Part shown: positions 1 to 6,911 of the stretch, in pieces | How the letters are laid out: every line of letters begins with the position of its first letter | Position numbering within the stretch: the first letter of the stretch is position 1 | Assembly (NCBI RefSeq): GCF_008802405.1 | Contig: NZ_VZDO01000010.1 | Location: 1-64,000, forward strand | DNA from: Plantimonas leprariae | Lineage (GTDB): Bacteria > Pseudomonadota > Alphaproteobacteria > Rhizobiales > Rhizobiaceae | Reading direction: 5' to 3' | Length of the DNA stretch: 64,000 bases | Translations under genes and position numbers: made by a program | The notes under the pieces: model-generated | What the model saw: the letters and a program-made list of their open reading frames with translations, nothing else | What the model was told of the DNA's origin: nothing | The model's database searches: none

Positions 1-1
1 G

Positions 2-103
2 ACGATGTCCTTCGTCTGCCTCGTCGTCAGCAAGGCGGGGTTTAAGCTCGCGAGCTGGATCACGCCGGAACTCAAACAGCTGGGCGGGGGAGGGAATCGC
101 TGA
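2..103 (+). CDS. C-terminal fragment of an unidentified protein (cut by window edge)
   Basis: An open frame enters from the left edge and ends at a TGA. It has about 33 residues ending in a Gly-rich stretch followed by Asn-Arg, with a short hydrophobic patch near its visible start. There is an ATG three codons in, but a gene this short with no visible ribosome binding site is less likely than the tail of a longer gene. No family can be recognised. It is the only + strand candidate next to the SIR2-like gene, which is on the other strand and converges with it. Confidence 0.3.
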   Translation, partial: TMSFVCLVVSKAGFKLASWITPELKQLGGGGNR

Positions 104-247
104 CACCGAAATCTTATCGAGGCTTCGTCTGGAGTTGACGTGCAGCAGGAACTGGTGGCCAGCAATCTCGTCGCGTCGGCGCTCTCGGCGCCTGCGGCAG
201 CTTCGCGGCCGACGGCTCGGCAGACGTTTTCATCGGTGGCTGACCTG

Positions 248-1270
248 TCAGCCCATGATGTCAGCTCGGTAATCTGCCAGCAATTGAAGGCCGCTCAGAT
301 GGACCAGTTGGACATTGCTTGTCCTGAATGCCAGCCGAACTGCGTCAGCCGCGGCCAGCTGATTTGGGGAGGACATTCCCAAACACGATCCAAGGACGCG
401 ACCGACACTGCGTTCGCTTCCCATAAGAGAGAGGAGGTCAAGGTTCATCGGAGCATAGGCGAACCCTATGCATACGACGAGTTCGGCTTCAGCCAATGTA
501 TCCTTCATCGCTTCAAGCATAGCGTGGTCTTCAATCCGCTCCGTGAAAGTGCGGATCTGCGTGGCCAAATTCAGAAGGTGCGGGGGGTGAAGATCGACCC
601 CGAATGGGATGCCATCCGCGTTTCTTGGCCACGGAAGTCGCCCGACCTGCCCATAGGGATGAAAGATGCGCATCTTCGACGCGAGTTCATAAGCCTGCTC
701 TTGGTGGATTAGAAAATAGTTGCGCAGGGCTTCTGCAACGTAATGCTCAATGCATCGATCGTAGTTGAATGTGATAAAGCTTACGTTGTCAAAGATTGCG
801 TCGAGGTTGTCCGCATCGGCATATTCCGCCAGCATCTCAACGAAGATGGTATGCCAGGTAGTAGGTAACCCCTGGAAATCCAAATCGGCACGTCGCCGAG
901 TATCGATGTAAAGGGGTGAACTCTTTTCCGCCTCAAGGATAGACGCTGCGATCGCGAGCTTCCCCACCTCCACGATCTCAGGCTTTTTCGAATGCGTGTG
1001 CAGAAAATTGTCGATAGAACTGGCCTGCGGCATCGCGGCTGAGATCATTCGCCCAGCCGTCCACCACGGGTTAAAATCCCGTATTCCGGCCTGTTCTCGG
1101 CTCCGAATGGCGCTGTAAATTTTCCGGTCGCCAGAAGACAGGTTGAAGCCATCGGCGAAACTAAAATTGACCTTGCCAGCGATGGTATATTTAAGCTCGC
1201 CGCCGACGGGAAAATGGACTTCCTTGCTTCCTCCAGCACCCACGATGAAGACAGTTTTTCGCTTGAACAT
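248..1270 (-). CDS. SIR2-like domain protein, possible NAD-dependent defence effector
   Basis: A 340-residue protein with the layout of stand-alone SIR2-like (SIR2_2-type) proteins. The N-terminus has a Rossmann glycine motif VGAGGS (about residues 10-15). FNYDRCIEHY (168-177) resembles the NxD-containing element of SIR2-like domains. HPYG (204-207) is a plausible equivalent of the catalytic His-Gly, and a hydrophobic strand CIGFAYAP lies near 267-273. No membrane segment or signal peptide is seen. In many anti-phage systems such domains degrade NAD+, but a defence role here is inference. The gene is less GC-rich than the rest of the window, which suits recent transfer, and it lies about 0.9 kb downstream of the 3' end of a tRNA-Arg. 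The family call is fairly secure; the function is open. Confidence 0.75.
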   Translation of the reverse strand: MFKRKTVFIVGAGGSKEVHFPVGGELKYTIAGKVNFSFADGFNLSSGDRKIYSAIRSREQAGIRDFNPWWTAGRMISAAMPQASSIDNFLHTHSKKPEIVEVGKLAIAASILEAEKSSPLYIDTRRRADLDFQGLPTTWHTIFVEMLAEYADADNLDAIFDNVSFITFNYDRCIEHYVAEALRNYFLIHQEQAYELASKMRIFHPYGQVGRLPWPRNADGIPFGVDLHPPHLLNLATQIRTFTERIEDHAMLEAMKDTLAEAELVVCIGFAYAPMNLDLLSLMGSERSVGRVLGSCLGMSSPNQLAAADAVRLAFRTSNVQLVHLSGLQLLADYRADIMG

Positions 1271-1487
1271 GGCCGACTCGCGCAGAGACCACCTAGAGCT
1301 TCAACGCTCTTAGCCGGTTTGCCAACCCTCTGTCCTGATACTTTCATGGCGCGGTTAGGGGAGCGCCCCTCTGACGTCGGGGGCATGAGCGCCCCCGCGA
1401 TCAGCCGATCCGCGATCCTCTTCGCGCACTGGTCGATGCGCGTCGGCCGGGACGCGCCGGCATACGGCGCGGCGGTCTGGGCGAAGG

Positions 1488-1982
1488 TCAACGCGGTTCG
1501 GCTGTAACGAAAAGGCCGATTTCGCTATTGTTGCGCTTGTAGCGCACCTTTTTGGTGGTCGTCTCGACCTTGGTAGTGTCGGCAAGATCGTCCAGCAATG
1601 CTTTGACGACACGGCTGCGTCCGTTTGGCGTCAAACCAGGCTGGGTGACATCCACTAAGAGGCCGATCGACGCCAGCATGCTCATAGGCTCGCTGCCGCT
1701 CCCGAAGATGAGCGTCAAGCTCTCAGCCGGCCCCTGCGGTGCGTCAGCGACTGCGGTGAGTGCCAACTTGCCTTCGAGGGTGTAATTGCAAACCGCCTTC
1801 ACAGCCGCCCTACATTCCTCCTTTCGAATCCAGAAGTCTGGAAGATCGAGTTTCTCGGCGACGTCCTGAAACGCATCGTCGACCGCGTCGATCGTCAGGT
1901 TCTTTCTGAACGTCGGATCCGCTGCGCCAGCGGTCGAGACAGAAAGGCCGATCAGAAACGGCAACAGCAACGATCGAAGCAT
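1488..1982 (-). CDS. Small exported protein of unknown function
   Basis: A protein of 164 residues with a clear Sec signal peptide: positive start, hydrophobic core LLLPFLIGLSV, and a likely cut after AGA near residue 20. The ATG at 1982 is chosen because a GGGAGG ribosome binding site lies four to five bases upstream; a GTG four codons earlier is possible. The mature part has one pair of cysteines about eight residues apart (EEC...AVC, near 55-65) that could form a disulfide, and a basic region KKVRYKRNN near the C-terminus. I do not recognise a family. It lies between the SIR2-like gene and the tRNA on the same strand, in the lower-GC part of the window, so it may be island cargo. Confidence 0.7.
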   Translation of the reverse strand: MLRSLLLPFLIGLSVSTAGAADPTFRKNLTIDAVDDAFQDVAEKLDLPDFWIRKEECRAAVKAVCNYTLEGKLALTAVADAPQGPAESLTLIFGSGSEPMSMLASIGLLVDVTQPGLTPNGRSRVVKALLDDLADTTKVETTTKKVRYKRNNSEIGLFVTAEPR

Positions 1983-2111
1983 CGGACCTCCCACGCGGCA
2001 ACTCTAGCGCGACCTTTCGCAAAACAGCCAGAGTTCGGATCCGGAATCCATAGCGTGCGTCGCTGCGACGGACGGACGGCAGGCCGTTCAACTTTTGTCG
2101 GCAGACGATTT

Positions 2112-2133
2112 CGGGACCACAGCGGGACCACAG
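2112..2133. repeat. Perfect tandem 11-bp repeat beside tRNA-Arg
   Basis: CGGGACCACAG occurs twice back to back with no spacer. Each copy contains CGGGACC, which is also present on this strand at the tRNA-Arg 5' end (2249-2255). The repeat sits between the tRNA 3' end and the island-like genes, where recombinase or excisionase sites of an integrated element would lie. That reading is inference; only the repeat itself is seen. Confidence 0.6.
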
Positions 2134-2178
2134 GCCCCATCCGTCGCCCTACCGTTCGCCGTAGATCATTGATTTTTA

Positions 2179-2255
2179 TGGTGATCCCGGCGCGATTCGA
2201 ACGCGCGACCCTCAGATTAGGAATCTGATGCTCTATCCTGCTGAGCTACGGGACC
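2179..2255 (-). tRNA. tRNA-Arg, anticodon CCT
   Basis: The reverse complement folds into a full cloverleaf of 77 nt with an encoded CCA. The acceptor stem GGTCCCG pairs with CGGGATC (one G-T pair). The anticodon stem is TCAGA/TCTGA around the loop TTCCTAA, giving anticodon CCT for codon AGG. The T arm contains GTTCGAATC. The 3' end points toward the lower-GC segment 1-2178. tRNA 3' ends are frequent integration sites for genomic islands. Confidence 0.97.
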
Positions 2256-2397
2256 GCCGGTCCGATCAGTAGACCATGCCGGCCGGTCCGCCAAGCGGTC
2301 CGTTTCCGGGGTCGCCCGGCGGACTTGTCGAAGCTGCCGATCCCTTGAGATTCGGATGCCGGTAGGCCGGATGCGCGAGTTCGCACGGCGACATGCC

Positions 2398-3045
2398 TCA
2401 AATCCGCTCCGGCGCGGTCTGCACGAGGAGGACGGCCCGCCCGGCTCGGAGGCGGACGACGATCTCGTCGCCCGCCGCCTCGTTGGATTGCGTCAGGATC
2501 GAATCGAACGGCAGGTCGACGTCCCGCAGCGGCCACCGGGCCCCGTCGATCGACAGGCCTTCGAGGTCGTCGAATTTCAGGATCGAGAAGGCCGCGCCCG
2601 GCTCGGCGGCAATCCGGTTTTCGCCGGGAAGTAGCGGCACGGCGCGCTCGCGGCCGTCGAACAGTTCGATCTCGAAGCCCGCCGCAGCATAGCGCAGCGC
2701 CAGCACCAGATGCGCGAAGGCATGGTCGGTGCGCGGGCCGCCGAGCGCGCCGACGAGCAGGAGCCGGCGTGCCCCGCGCCGGATCGCCGCCTCGATGGCG
2801 AGTTCGCCGTCGGTCCGATCCTTGGCGGCCGGAAATGTTTCACGTGAAACATCGGCGTGCCGTTCGAGAAGGTCCGGCGGGGCCGAGTCGAAGTCGCCGA
2901 TCCAGAGTTCTGGCACGAGGTTTAAAGGTTCGGCATGCGCCATGCCGCGGTCGGCGGCGATCGAGCGACAGCCGGCGACGGCCGCGCGCAAGGCCGGGGT
3001 CGGGTCGATGGAGCCGGCGAGGAGGATGGCGAAGCGATCGGTCAT
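2398..3045 (-). CDS. thiN: Thiamine diphosphokinase
   Basis: A cytosolic enzyme that transfers pyrophosphate from ATP to thiamine, making thiamine diphosphate (TPP) directly. The 215-residue length is normal. Family motifs are visible: GDFDS at 50-54, KDRTDGE at 75-81 and GGPRTDH at 102-108, which form the nucleotide and metal site. It is transcribed divergently from thiBPQ, whose products import thiamine, so the pair forms a salvage route: import, then pyrophosphorylation. The TPP riboswitch is oriented only toward thiBPQ, so thiN is not obviously under its control. The ATG at 3045 is the only start in the right place; its ribosome binding site is weak. Confidence 0.93.
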   Translation of the reverse strand: MTDRFAILLAGSIDPTPALRAAVAGCRSIAADRGMAHAEPLNLVPELWIGDFDSAPPDLLERHADVSRETFPAAKDRTDGELAIEAAIRRGARRLLLVGALGGPRTDHAFAHLVLALRYAAAGFEIELFDGRERAVPLLPGENRIAAEPGAAFSILKFDDLEGLSIDGARWPLRDVDLPFDSILTQSNEAAGDEIVVRLRAGRAVLLVQTAPERI

Positions 3046-3106
3046 GCCCGGCCAAGATTAGGGGCGCGCGCAAGGAAAAGCAGCGGCAGCCGGAACCTTC
3101 ATGGGC

Positions 3107-3135
3107 TTGCGCCCAGCGCCGCTCTCGCCTAGCGT
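3107..3135 (+). promoter_or_regulatory. Candidate housekeeping promoter for thiBPQ
   Basis: TTGCGC, a 17-bp spacer, then TAGCGT, located just upstream of the TPP riboswitch. The spacing is ideal but the -10 box is weak, as is common in high-GC alphaproteobacteria. Confidence 0.35.
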
Positions 3136-3148
3136 CCGCTTCGCTCAC

Positions 3149-3228
3149 ACGGGGTGCCTTCCTGGAAGGCTGAGAGGCGGCGTCGCCAACCCGATGAACC
3201 TGATCCGGTTCGGACCGGCGGAGGGATG
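3149..3228 (+). promoter_or_regulatory. TPP riboswitch (THI element)
   Basis: The conserved TPP aptamer landmarks occur in order: GGGGTGCC, then GGCTGAGA, then ACCCGATGAACCTGATC, followed by CCGGTTCGGACCGG and the closing GGAGGGA. It precedes thiB by about 95 nt. Between aptamer and start lies a perfect short hairpin (CCGGCC-CTT-GGCCGG, 3273-3287) with no U-run after it, so control is more likely at translation initiation than by a Rho-independent terminator. Binding of TPP should shut off thiamine import. Confidence 0.93.
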
Positions 3229-3321
3229 GAGGGCGGCCCGCGATGCGCGACGCGCGAACCTGCGGCGGCTTTCCGGCCCTTGGCCGGGACGAGCCCTGCC
3301 TCTTCGCGAAAGGTGCCTTCG

Positions 3322-4344
3322 TTGCGTCCTCGTCTCGCCTCCCTCCTCGTCGCGGCCGCTGGCCTCGCGGCGGCAGGAGCCCTTCCCGCCCTCGCGCAGG
3401 ATGCCGGGAAGCCGGTGCTCACCGTCTACACCTATGAGAGCTTCCTGCCCGACTGGGGTCCGGGGCCGAAGATCGAGGCGGCGTTCGAGACGACCTGCGG
3501 CTGCGATCTCCAGTGGGTGGGTCTCGGCGACGGCGTCGCGATCCTCAACCGCCTGAAGCTGGAAGGCGCTGCCACCAAGGCCGACGTCGCCCTCGGCATG
3601 ACGGCCGAGCTCGTGCCGGAAATGAAGCGGACCGGCTTCTTCGCTCCGAGCGGCGTCGACCTCGCAACGCTGAAGGTGCCGGGCGGCTGGAGCGACGACA
3701 CCTTCGTGCCGTTCGACTACAGCTACTTGGCCTTCGTCTACGACAGCGAGAGCGTGAAGAACCCGCCGAAGAGTCTCGACGACCTCGTCAACGGCGACCC
3801 GGAAGAGAAGATCGCGATCGAGGATCCGCGCAACTCGACGCCCGGCCTCGGCTTCCTGCTCTGGATGAAGGCGGTCTACGGCGACAAGGCGCCCGAGAAG
3901 TGGCGGACGCTGTCGAAGCGCATCCTCACCGTCACGCCCGGCTGGAGCGAGGCCTACGGCCTGTTCACCAGCGGCGAGGTGCCGATGGTGCTGAGCTACA
4001 CGACCTCGCCCGCCTATCACGAGATCGAGGAGAAGACAGAGCGCTACAAGGCGGCGGCCTTCAGCGAGGGACACTACCTGCAGGTCGAGCTCGCCGGCCG
4101 GCTCGCCGGCTCGAAACATCCGGAGCTGGCGGAGGCTTTCCTGCGCTTCCTCGTCTCGCCGGAAGCGCAGGGCATCCTGCCGACCACCAACTGGGCCTAT
4201 CCGGTGACGGAGCCGGCGACGCCGCTGCCGGCCGCCTTCGGCAAGCTGGTGCAGCCATCGAAGCCGCTCGCGGTCGACGCGGCCGCGGTGGAGGCGAACC
4301 GCCGCGCCTGGACCGACGAGTGGCTGCGGGCGATCGGCCGCTGA
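3322..4344 (+). CDS. thiB: Thiamine ABC transporter, periplasmic binding protein
   Basis: A periplasmic thiamine-binding protein (TbpA/ThiB family) of about 340 residues, the usual length. The frame is open through the riboswitch, so the start must be chosen. TTG at 3322 is preferred because AAAGG lies eight bases upstream and it begins a compact signal peptide (MRPRLASLL..., cut after ALAQ near 26). GTG at 3313 is the alternative. The mature protein starts with the family-typical VLTVYTYESF, and conserved blocks such as FDYSYLAFVYD and PRNSTPGLGFLLWMK follow. It is the first gene of thiBPQ behind the TPP riboswitch, and its end overlaps thiP by 25 bp. Confidence 0.92.
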   Translation: MRPRLASLLVAAAGLAAAGALPALAQDAGKPVLTVYTYESFLPDWGPGPKIEAAFETTCGCDLQWVGLGDGVAILNRLKLEGAATKADVALGMTAELVPEMKRTGFFAPSGVDLATLKVPGGWSDDTFVPFDYSYLAFVYDSESVKNPPKSLDDLVNGDPEEKIAIEDPRNSTPGLGFLLWMKAVYGDKAPEKWRTLSKRILTVTPGWSEAYGLFTSGEVPMVLSYTTSPAYHEIEEKTERYKAAAFSEGHYLQVELAGRLAGSKHPELAEAFLRFLVSPEAQGILPTTNWAYPVTEPATPLPAAFGKLVQPSKPLAVDAAAVEANRRAWTDEWLRAIGR

Positions 4345-5975
4345 GCGCGCACGCGTTTCCCGATCCGGATCGCGGCTGGAAGCTCGGGCTCGGGCTCGGG
4401 GCGGCGGCGCTGCTCTGGCTCTTCCTCGGCACCGCCTTCGCCGCGCTCCTCGCGAGCGGCGCGGGGGAGACGTCGCGCTTCGCGGCGCTCCTCGGCGACC
4501 CTTACCTTCGCGGCGTCGCCGTCTTCACGCTGGAACAGGCGGCGCTGTCCGCGCTCCTTTCGGTCGCGGGCGCGCTGCCGCTGGCGCTCGCCCTGCACCG
4601 GACGCGCTTCTTCGGCCGGCGGGCGGTGCTGCGGCTGTTCCTCCTGCCGCAGGCGCTCCCCGTGCTCGTCGGGGCGCTCGGCATCCTCGCCGTCTGGGGG
4701 CGCGGCGGGATCGTGTCGGAGGCGCTCGCCGCCCTCGGCCTGCCGCGCCTCGACATCTACGGCCTTTCCGGCATCCTCCTCGCCCACGTCTTCTTCAACC
4801 TGCCGCTGGCGACGCGGATGATCTTCGCGAGCCTCGACGCGGTGCCGGCCGAGAGCTGGCGGCTGGCGGGCCAGCTCGGGATGCCGCCGGGCGCGGTGTT
4901 CCGGCTGGTCGAATGGCCGGCGGCGCGGCAGGCGCTGCCGGGGGCGCTCAGCCTCGCCTTCGCGGTCTGCGTCACCAGCTTCACGCTCGTCCTCGTGCTC
5001 GGCGGCGGTCCCGGCGCGACGACGCTGGAGGTCGAGATCTACCAGTCGCTGCGCGCCGACTTCGACCCGAACCGCGCCGTGGCGCTGTCGCTGGCGCAGG
5101 TTCTTCTCGCCGCTGTCTTCGCCGGCGCGGCGGCGCGGCTCGGCGGGCGGATCGACGCCGGCTTCGCGCTCGGCCGGCCGGTCCGACGCTTCGACCGCCG
5201 CGGCGCGGGAGCGCACGCGTTCGACACCGTGGTCCTCACCTTCGGGCTCGGCTTCGTGGCTTCGCCCTTCGCGGCGATCCTCGTCCGCGGTCTTCGCGCC
5301 GATCTCGGCCGTCTTCTCGGCGAAGCCGGCGTCCTAAGGGCGATCCTCACCAGCTCCCTCGTCGCGTTCGCCGCCGCCGTCCTTGGCCTCCTCGTCGCCC
5401 TGGCGCTTCTTCTTGGCGAGGAGGCGGTTTCGCGGCGGGGCCGGCGCGGCGGCGCGCTGCTCCTCGCCGCTTCCGGCCAGCTCGTCCTCGTGGTGCCGCC
5501 GCTGGTGATCGGCGCCGGCTGGTTCCTCGCGCTGCGGGGCTGGACCGACGCCTTCGCCTTCGGGCCGATCCTCGTCGTCGCGACCAATGCCGTGATGACC
5601 CTGCCCTTCACTCTCCGCATTCTTGGGCCTCCCTTGCGGGAGGCGCTCCAGCGCCACGAGCGGCTCGCCGCCCACCTCGCCCTGCGCGGCTGGACGCGCT
5701 TCCGGCATGTCGAGCTGCCGGCGCTCGGCCGCCCGCTCGGTCTCGCCTTCGCGCTCGCGCTCGCGCTGTCGCTCGGCGATCTCGGCGTCGCCGCGCTGTT
5801 CGGCGATCAGGATTTCACCACACTGCCTTTCCTGCTCCTGCAGCGCATGGGCAGCTATCGCACCTCGGACGCGGCGGGGCTGGCGCTGATTCTCGGGGCC
5901 TTGAGCCTCCTGCTGGTGCTCGGCGCGGAAGGGCTTTTCGCGCGGCGGCGAGGGAGCGACACGGATGCCGACTGA
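4320..5975 (+). CDS. thiP: Thiamine ABC transporter permease
   Basis: An inner-membrane permease of about 551 residues, made of two fused permease halves with roughly a dozen hydrophobic segments, as expected for ThiP. Each half carries an EAA-type loop that contacts ThiQ: around AESWRLAGQLGMPPG in the first and HERLAAHLALRGW in the second. The GTG at 4320 is the only plausible start near the end of thiB; the frame is open far upstream, but that part is noise inside thiB. It overlaps thiB by 25 bp and thiQ by 11 bp, so the three are translationally coupled. Confidence 0.92.
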   Translation: MAAGDRPLSAHAFPDPDRGWKLGLGLGAAALLWLFLGTAFAALLASGAGETSRFAALLGDPYLRGVAVFTLEQAALSALLSVAGALPLALALHRTRFFGRRAVLRLFLLPQALPVLVGALGILAVWGRGGIVSEALAALGLPRLDIYGLSGILLAHVFFNLPLATRMIFASLDAVPAESWRLAGQLGMPPGAVFRLVEWPAARQALPGALSLAFAVCVTSFTLVLVLGGGPGATTLEVEIYQSLRADFDPNRAVALSLAQVLLAAVFAGAAARLGGRIDAGFALGRPVRRFDRRGAGAHAFDTVVLTFGLGFVASPFAAILVRGLRADLGRLLGEAGVLRAILTSSLVAFAAAVLGLLVALALLLGEEAVSRRGRRGGALLLAASGQLVLVVPPLVIGAGWFLALRGWTDAFAFGPILVVATNAVMTLPFTLRILGPPLREALQRHERLAAHLALRGWTRFRHVELPALGRPLGLAFALALALSLGDLGVAALFGDQDFTTLPFLLLQRMGSYRTSDAAGLALILGALSLLLVLGAEGLFARRRGSDTDAD

Positions 5976-6696
5976 CGATGCGCCTCCGCCGGCCCTCGTC
6001 CTCGACGCCGTCGCGCACCGCTACGGCGCGGACCGGATGCTGTTCGATCTTGCCGTGGCCCCGGGCGAGTGGCTGGCGGTGATCGGCCCGAGCGGCGCCG
6101 GCAAATCGACCATGCTCGACCTCGCGGCCGGGTTCCTTGGCGCCGACGGCGGCCGGGTGCTGATCGCGGGGCGCGACGTGACGCGGGCGCCCCCGGCGGC
6201 ACGGCCGCTCACCTGCGTCTTCCAGGACAACAACCTCTTCCCGCATCTCGACGTCTTCGCGAACGTCGCGCTCGGGATCGCGCCGGACCTGAAGCTCGAC
6301 GCCGCGCAGCGCCGGCGGGTCGGCGAGGCGCTGGAGCGGGTCGGGCTCGGCGGCTTCGAGCGCCGGCGGCCGGCGGCGATGTCCGGCGGCGAGCGCCAGC
6401 GCGTCGCCCTCGCCCGCGCCGCCCTGCGCGACCGGCCGCTGCTCCTTCTCGACGAGCCCTTCGCGGCGCTGGGGCCGGCGCTCCGCCGCGAGATGCTCGA
6501 CCTGCTGGCCGGCTTGCGGGACGGCGCGCGCGGCGCGCCGCCGGCGATCCTGATGGTGACGCACCACCCGGAAGACGCGCGGGGCCGCGCCGCCCGCACC
6601 GCCTTCGTCGCGGACGGGCGAGTCGCGGCGCTCGGGGCCACCGAGACGTTGCTGGCGATGCGGGACGGGCCGGTCGCCGAGTATCTCGGACGGTAA
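5965..6696 (+). CDS. thiQ: Thiamine ABC transporter ATP-binding protein
   Basis: A cytoplasmic ATPase of the thiamine importer, 243 residues. Walker A GPSGAGKST (41-49), Q-loop FQDNN (86-90), signature MSGGERQRVALARA (from 139), Walker B LLLLDEP (159-165) and the switch His in MVTHHPE are all present. The D-loop reads ALGP where ABC ATPases usually have ALDP, so the D-loop aspartate is a glycine. This may weaken but need not abolish ATP hydrolysis. It overlaps thiP by 11 bp and ends the thi operon. Confidence 0.93.
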   Translation: MPTDDAPPPALVLDAVAHRYGADRMLFDLAVAPGEWLAVIGPSGAGKSTMLDLAAGFLGADGGRVLIAGRDVTRAPPAARPLTCVFQDNNLFPHLDVFANVALGIAPDLKLDAAQRRRVGEALERVGLGGFERRRPAAMSGGERQRVALARAALRDRPLLLLDEPFAALGPALRREMLDLLAGLRDGARGAPPAILMVTHHPEDARGRAARTAFVADGRVAALGATETLLAMRDGPVAEYLGR

Positions 6697-6911
6697 GGGA
6701 GAGTCATCCGCCGGACGCATTTCGGGCGAAATCCCGGCTTACGCGGGACTCCCGACCCAGCGGAACCGAACGCGAACGAGAGAGTGGGATTTGGCGGCGG
6801 CTGTGTCCTTCGCGTCCTTCACCGCTCCCTCGGACCTGCGCTAGGCGAAAGGGTCGAAAAGCCGTCAGGGTCCGCCCGGACGGGCGGATCCGAGAGGGAA
6901 CGACGCCTCGC

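Noticed and set aside
140-712. 190-codon open frame on the + strand opposite the SIR2-like gene
   Set aside because: It lies mostly antisense to a gene with clear SIR2-like motifs, has no recognisable domain or ribosome binding site, and its composition looks like a complement of the real frame.
1045-1491. Open frame reading across the gap between the SIR2-like gene and the secreted orphan
   Set aside because: It runs through the start of the SIR2-like gene in another frame with no family features; the gap itself is only about 220 bp and nothing in it can be supported.
3513-4319. Possible N-terminal extension of thiP upstream of 4320
   Set aside because: It lies inside thiB in another frame and is Arg/Gly-rich noise; ThiP length is normal with the GTG at 4320.
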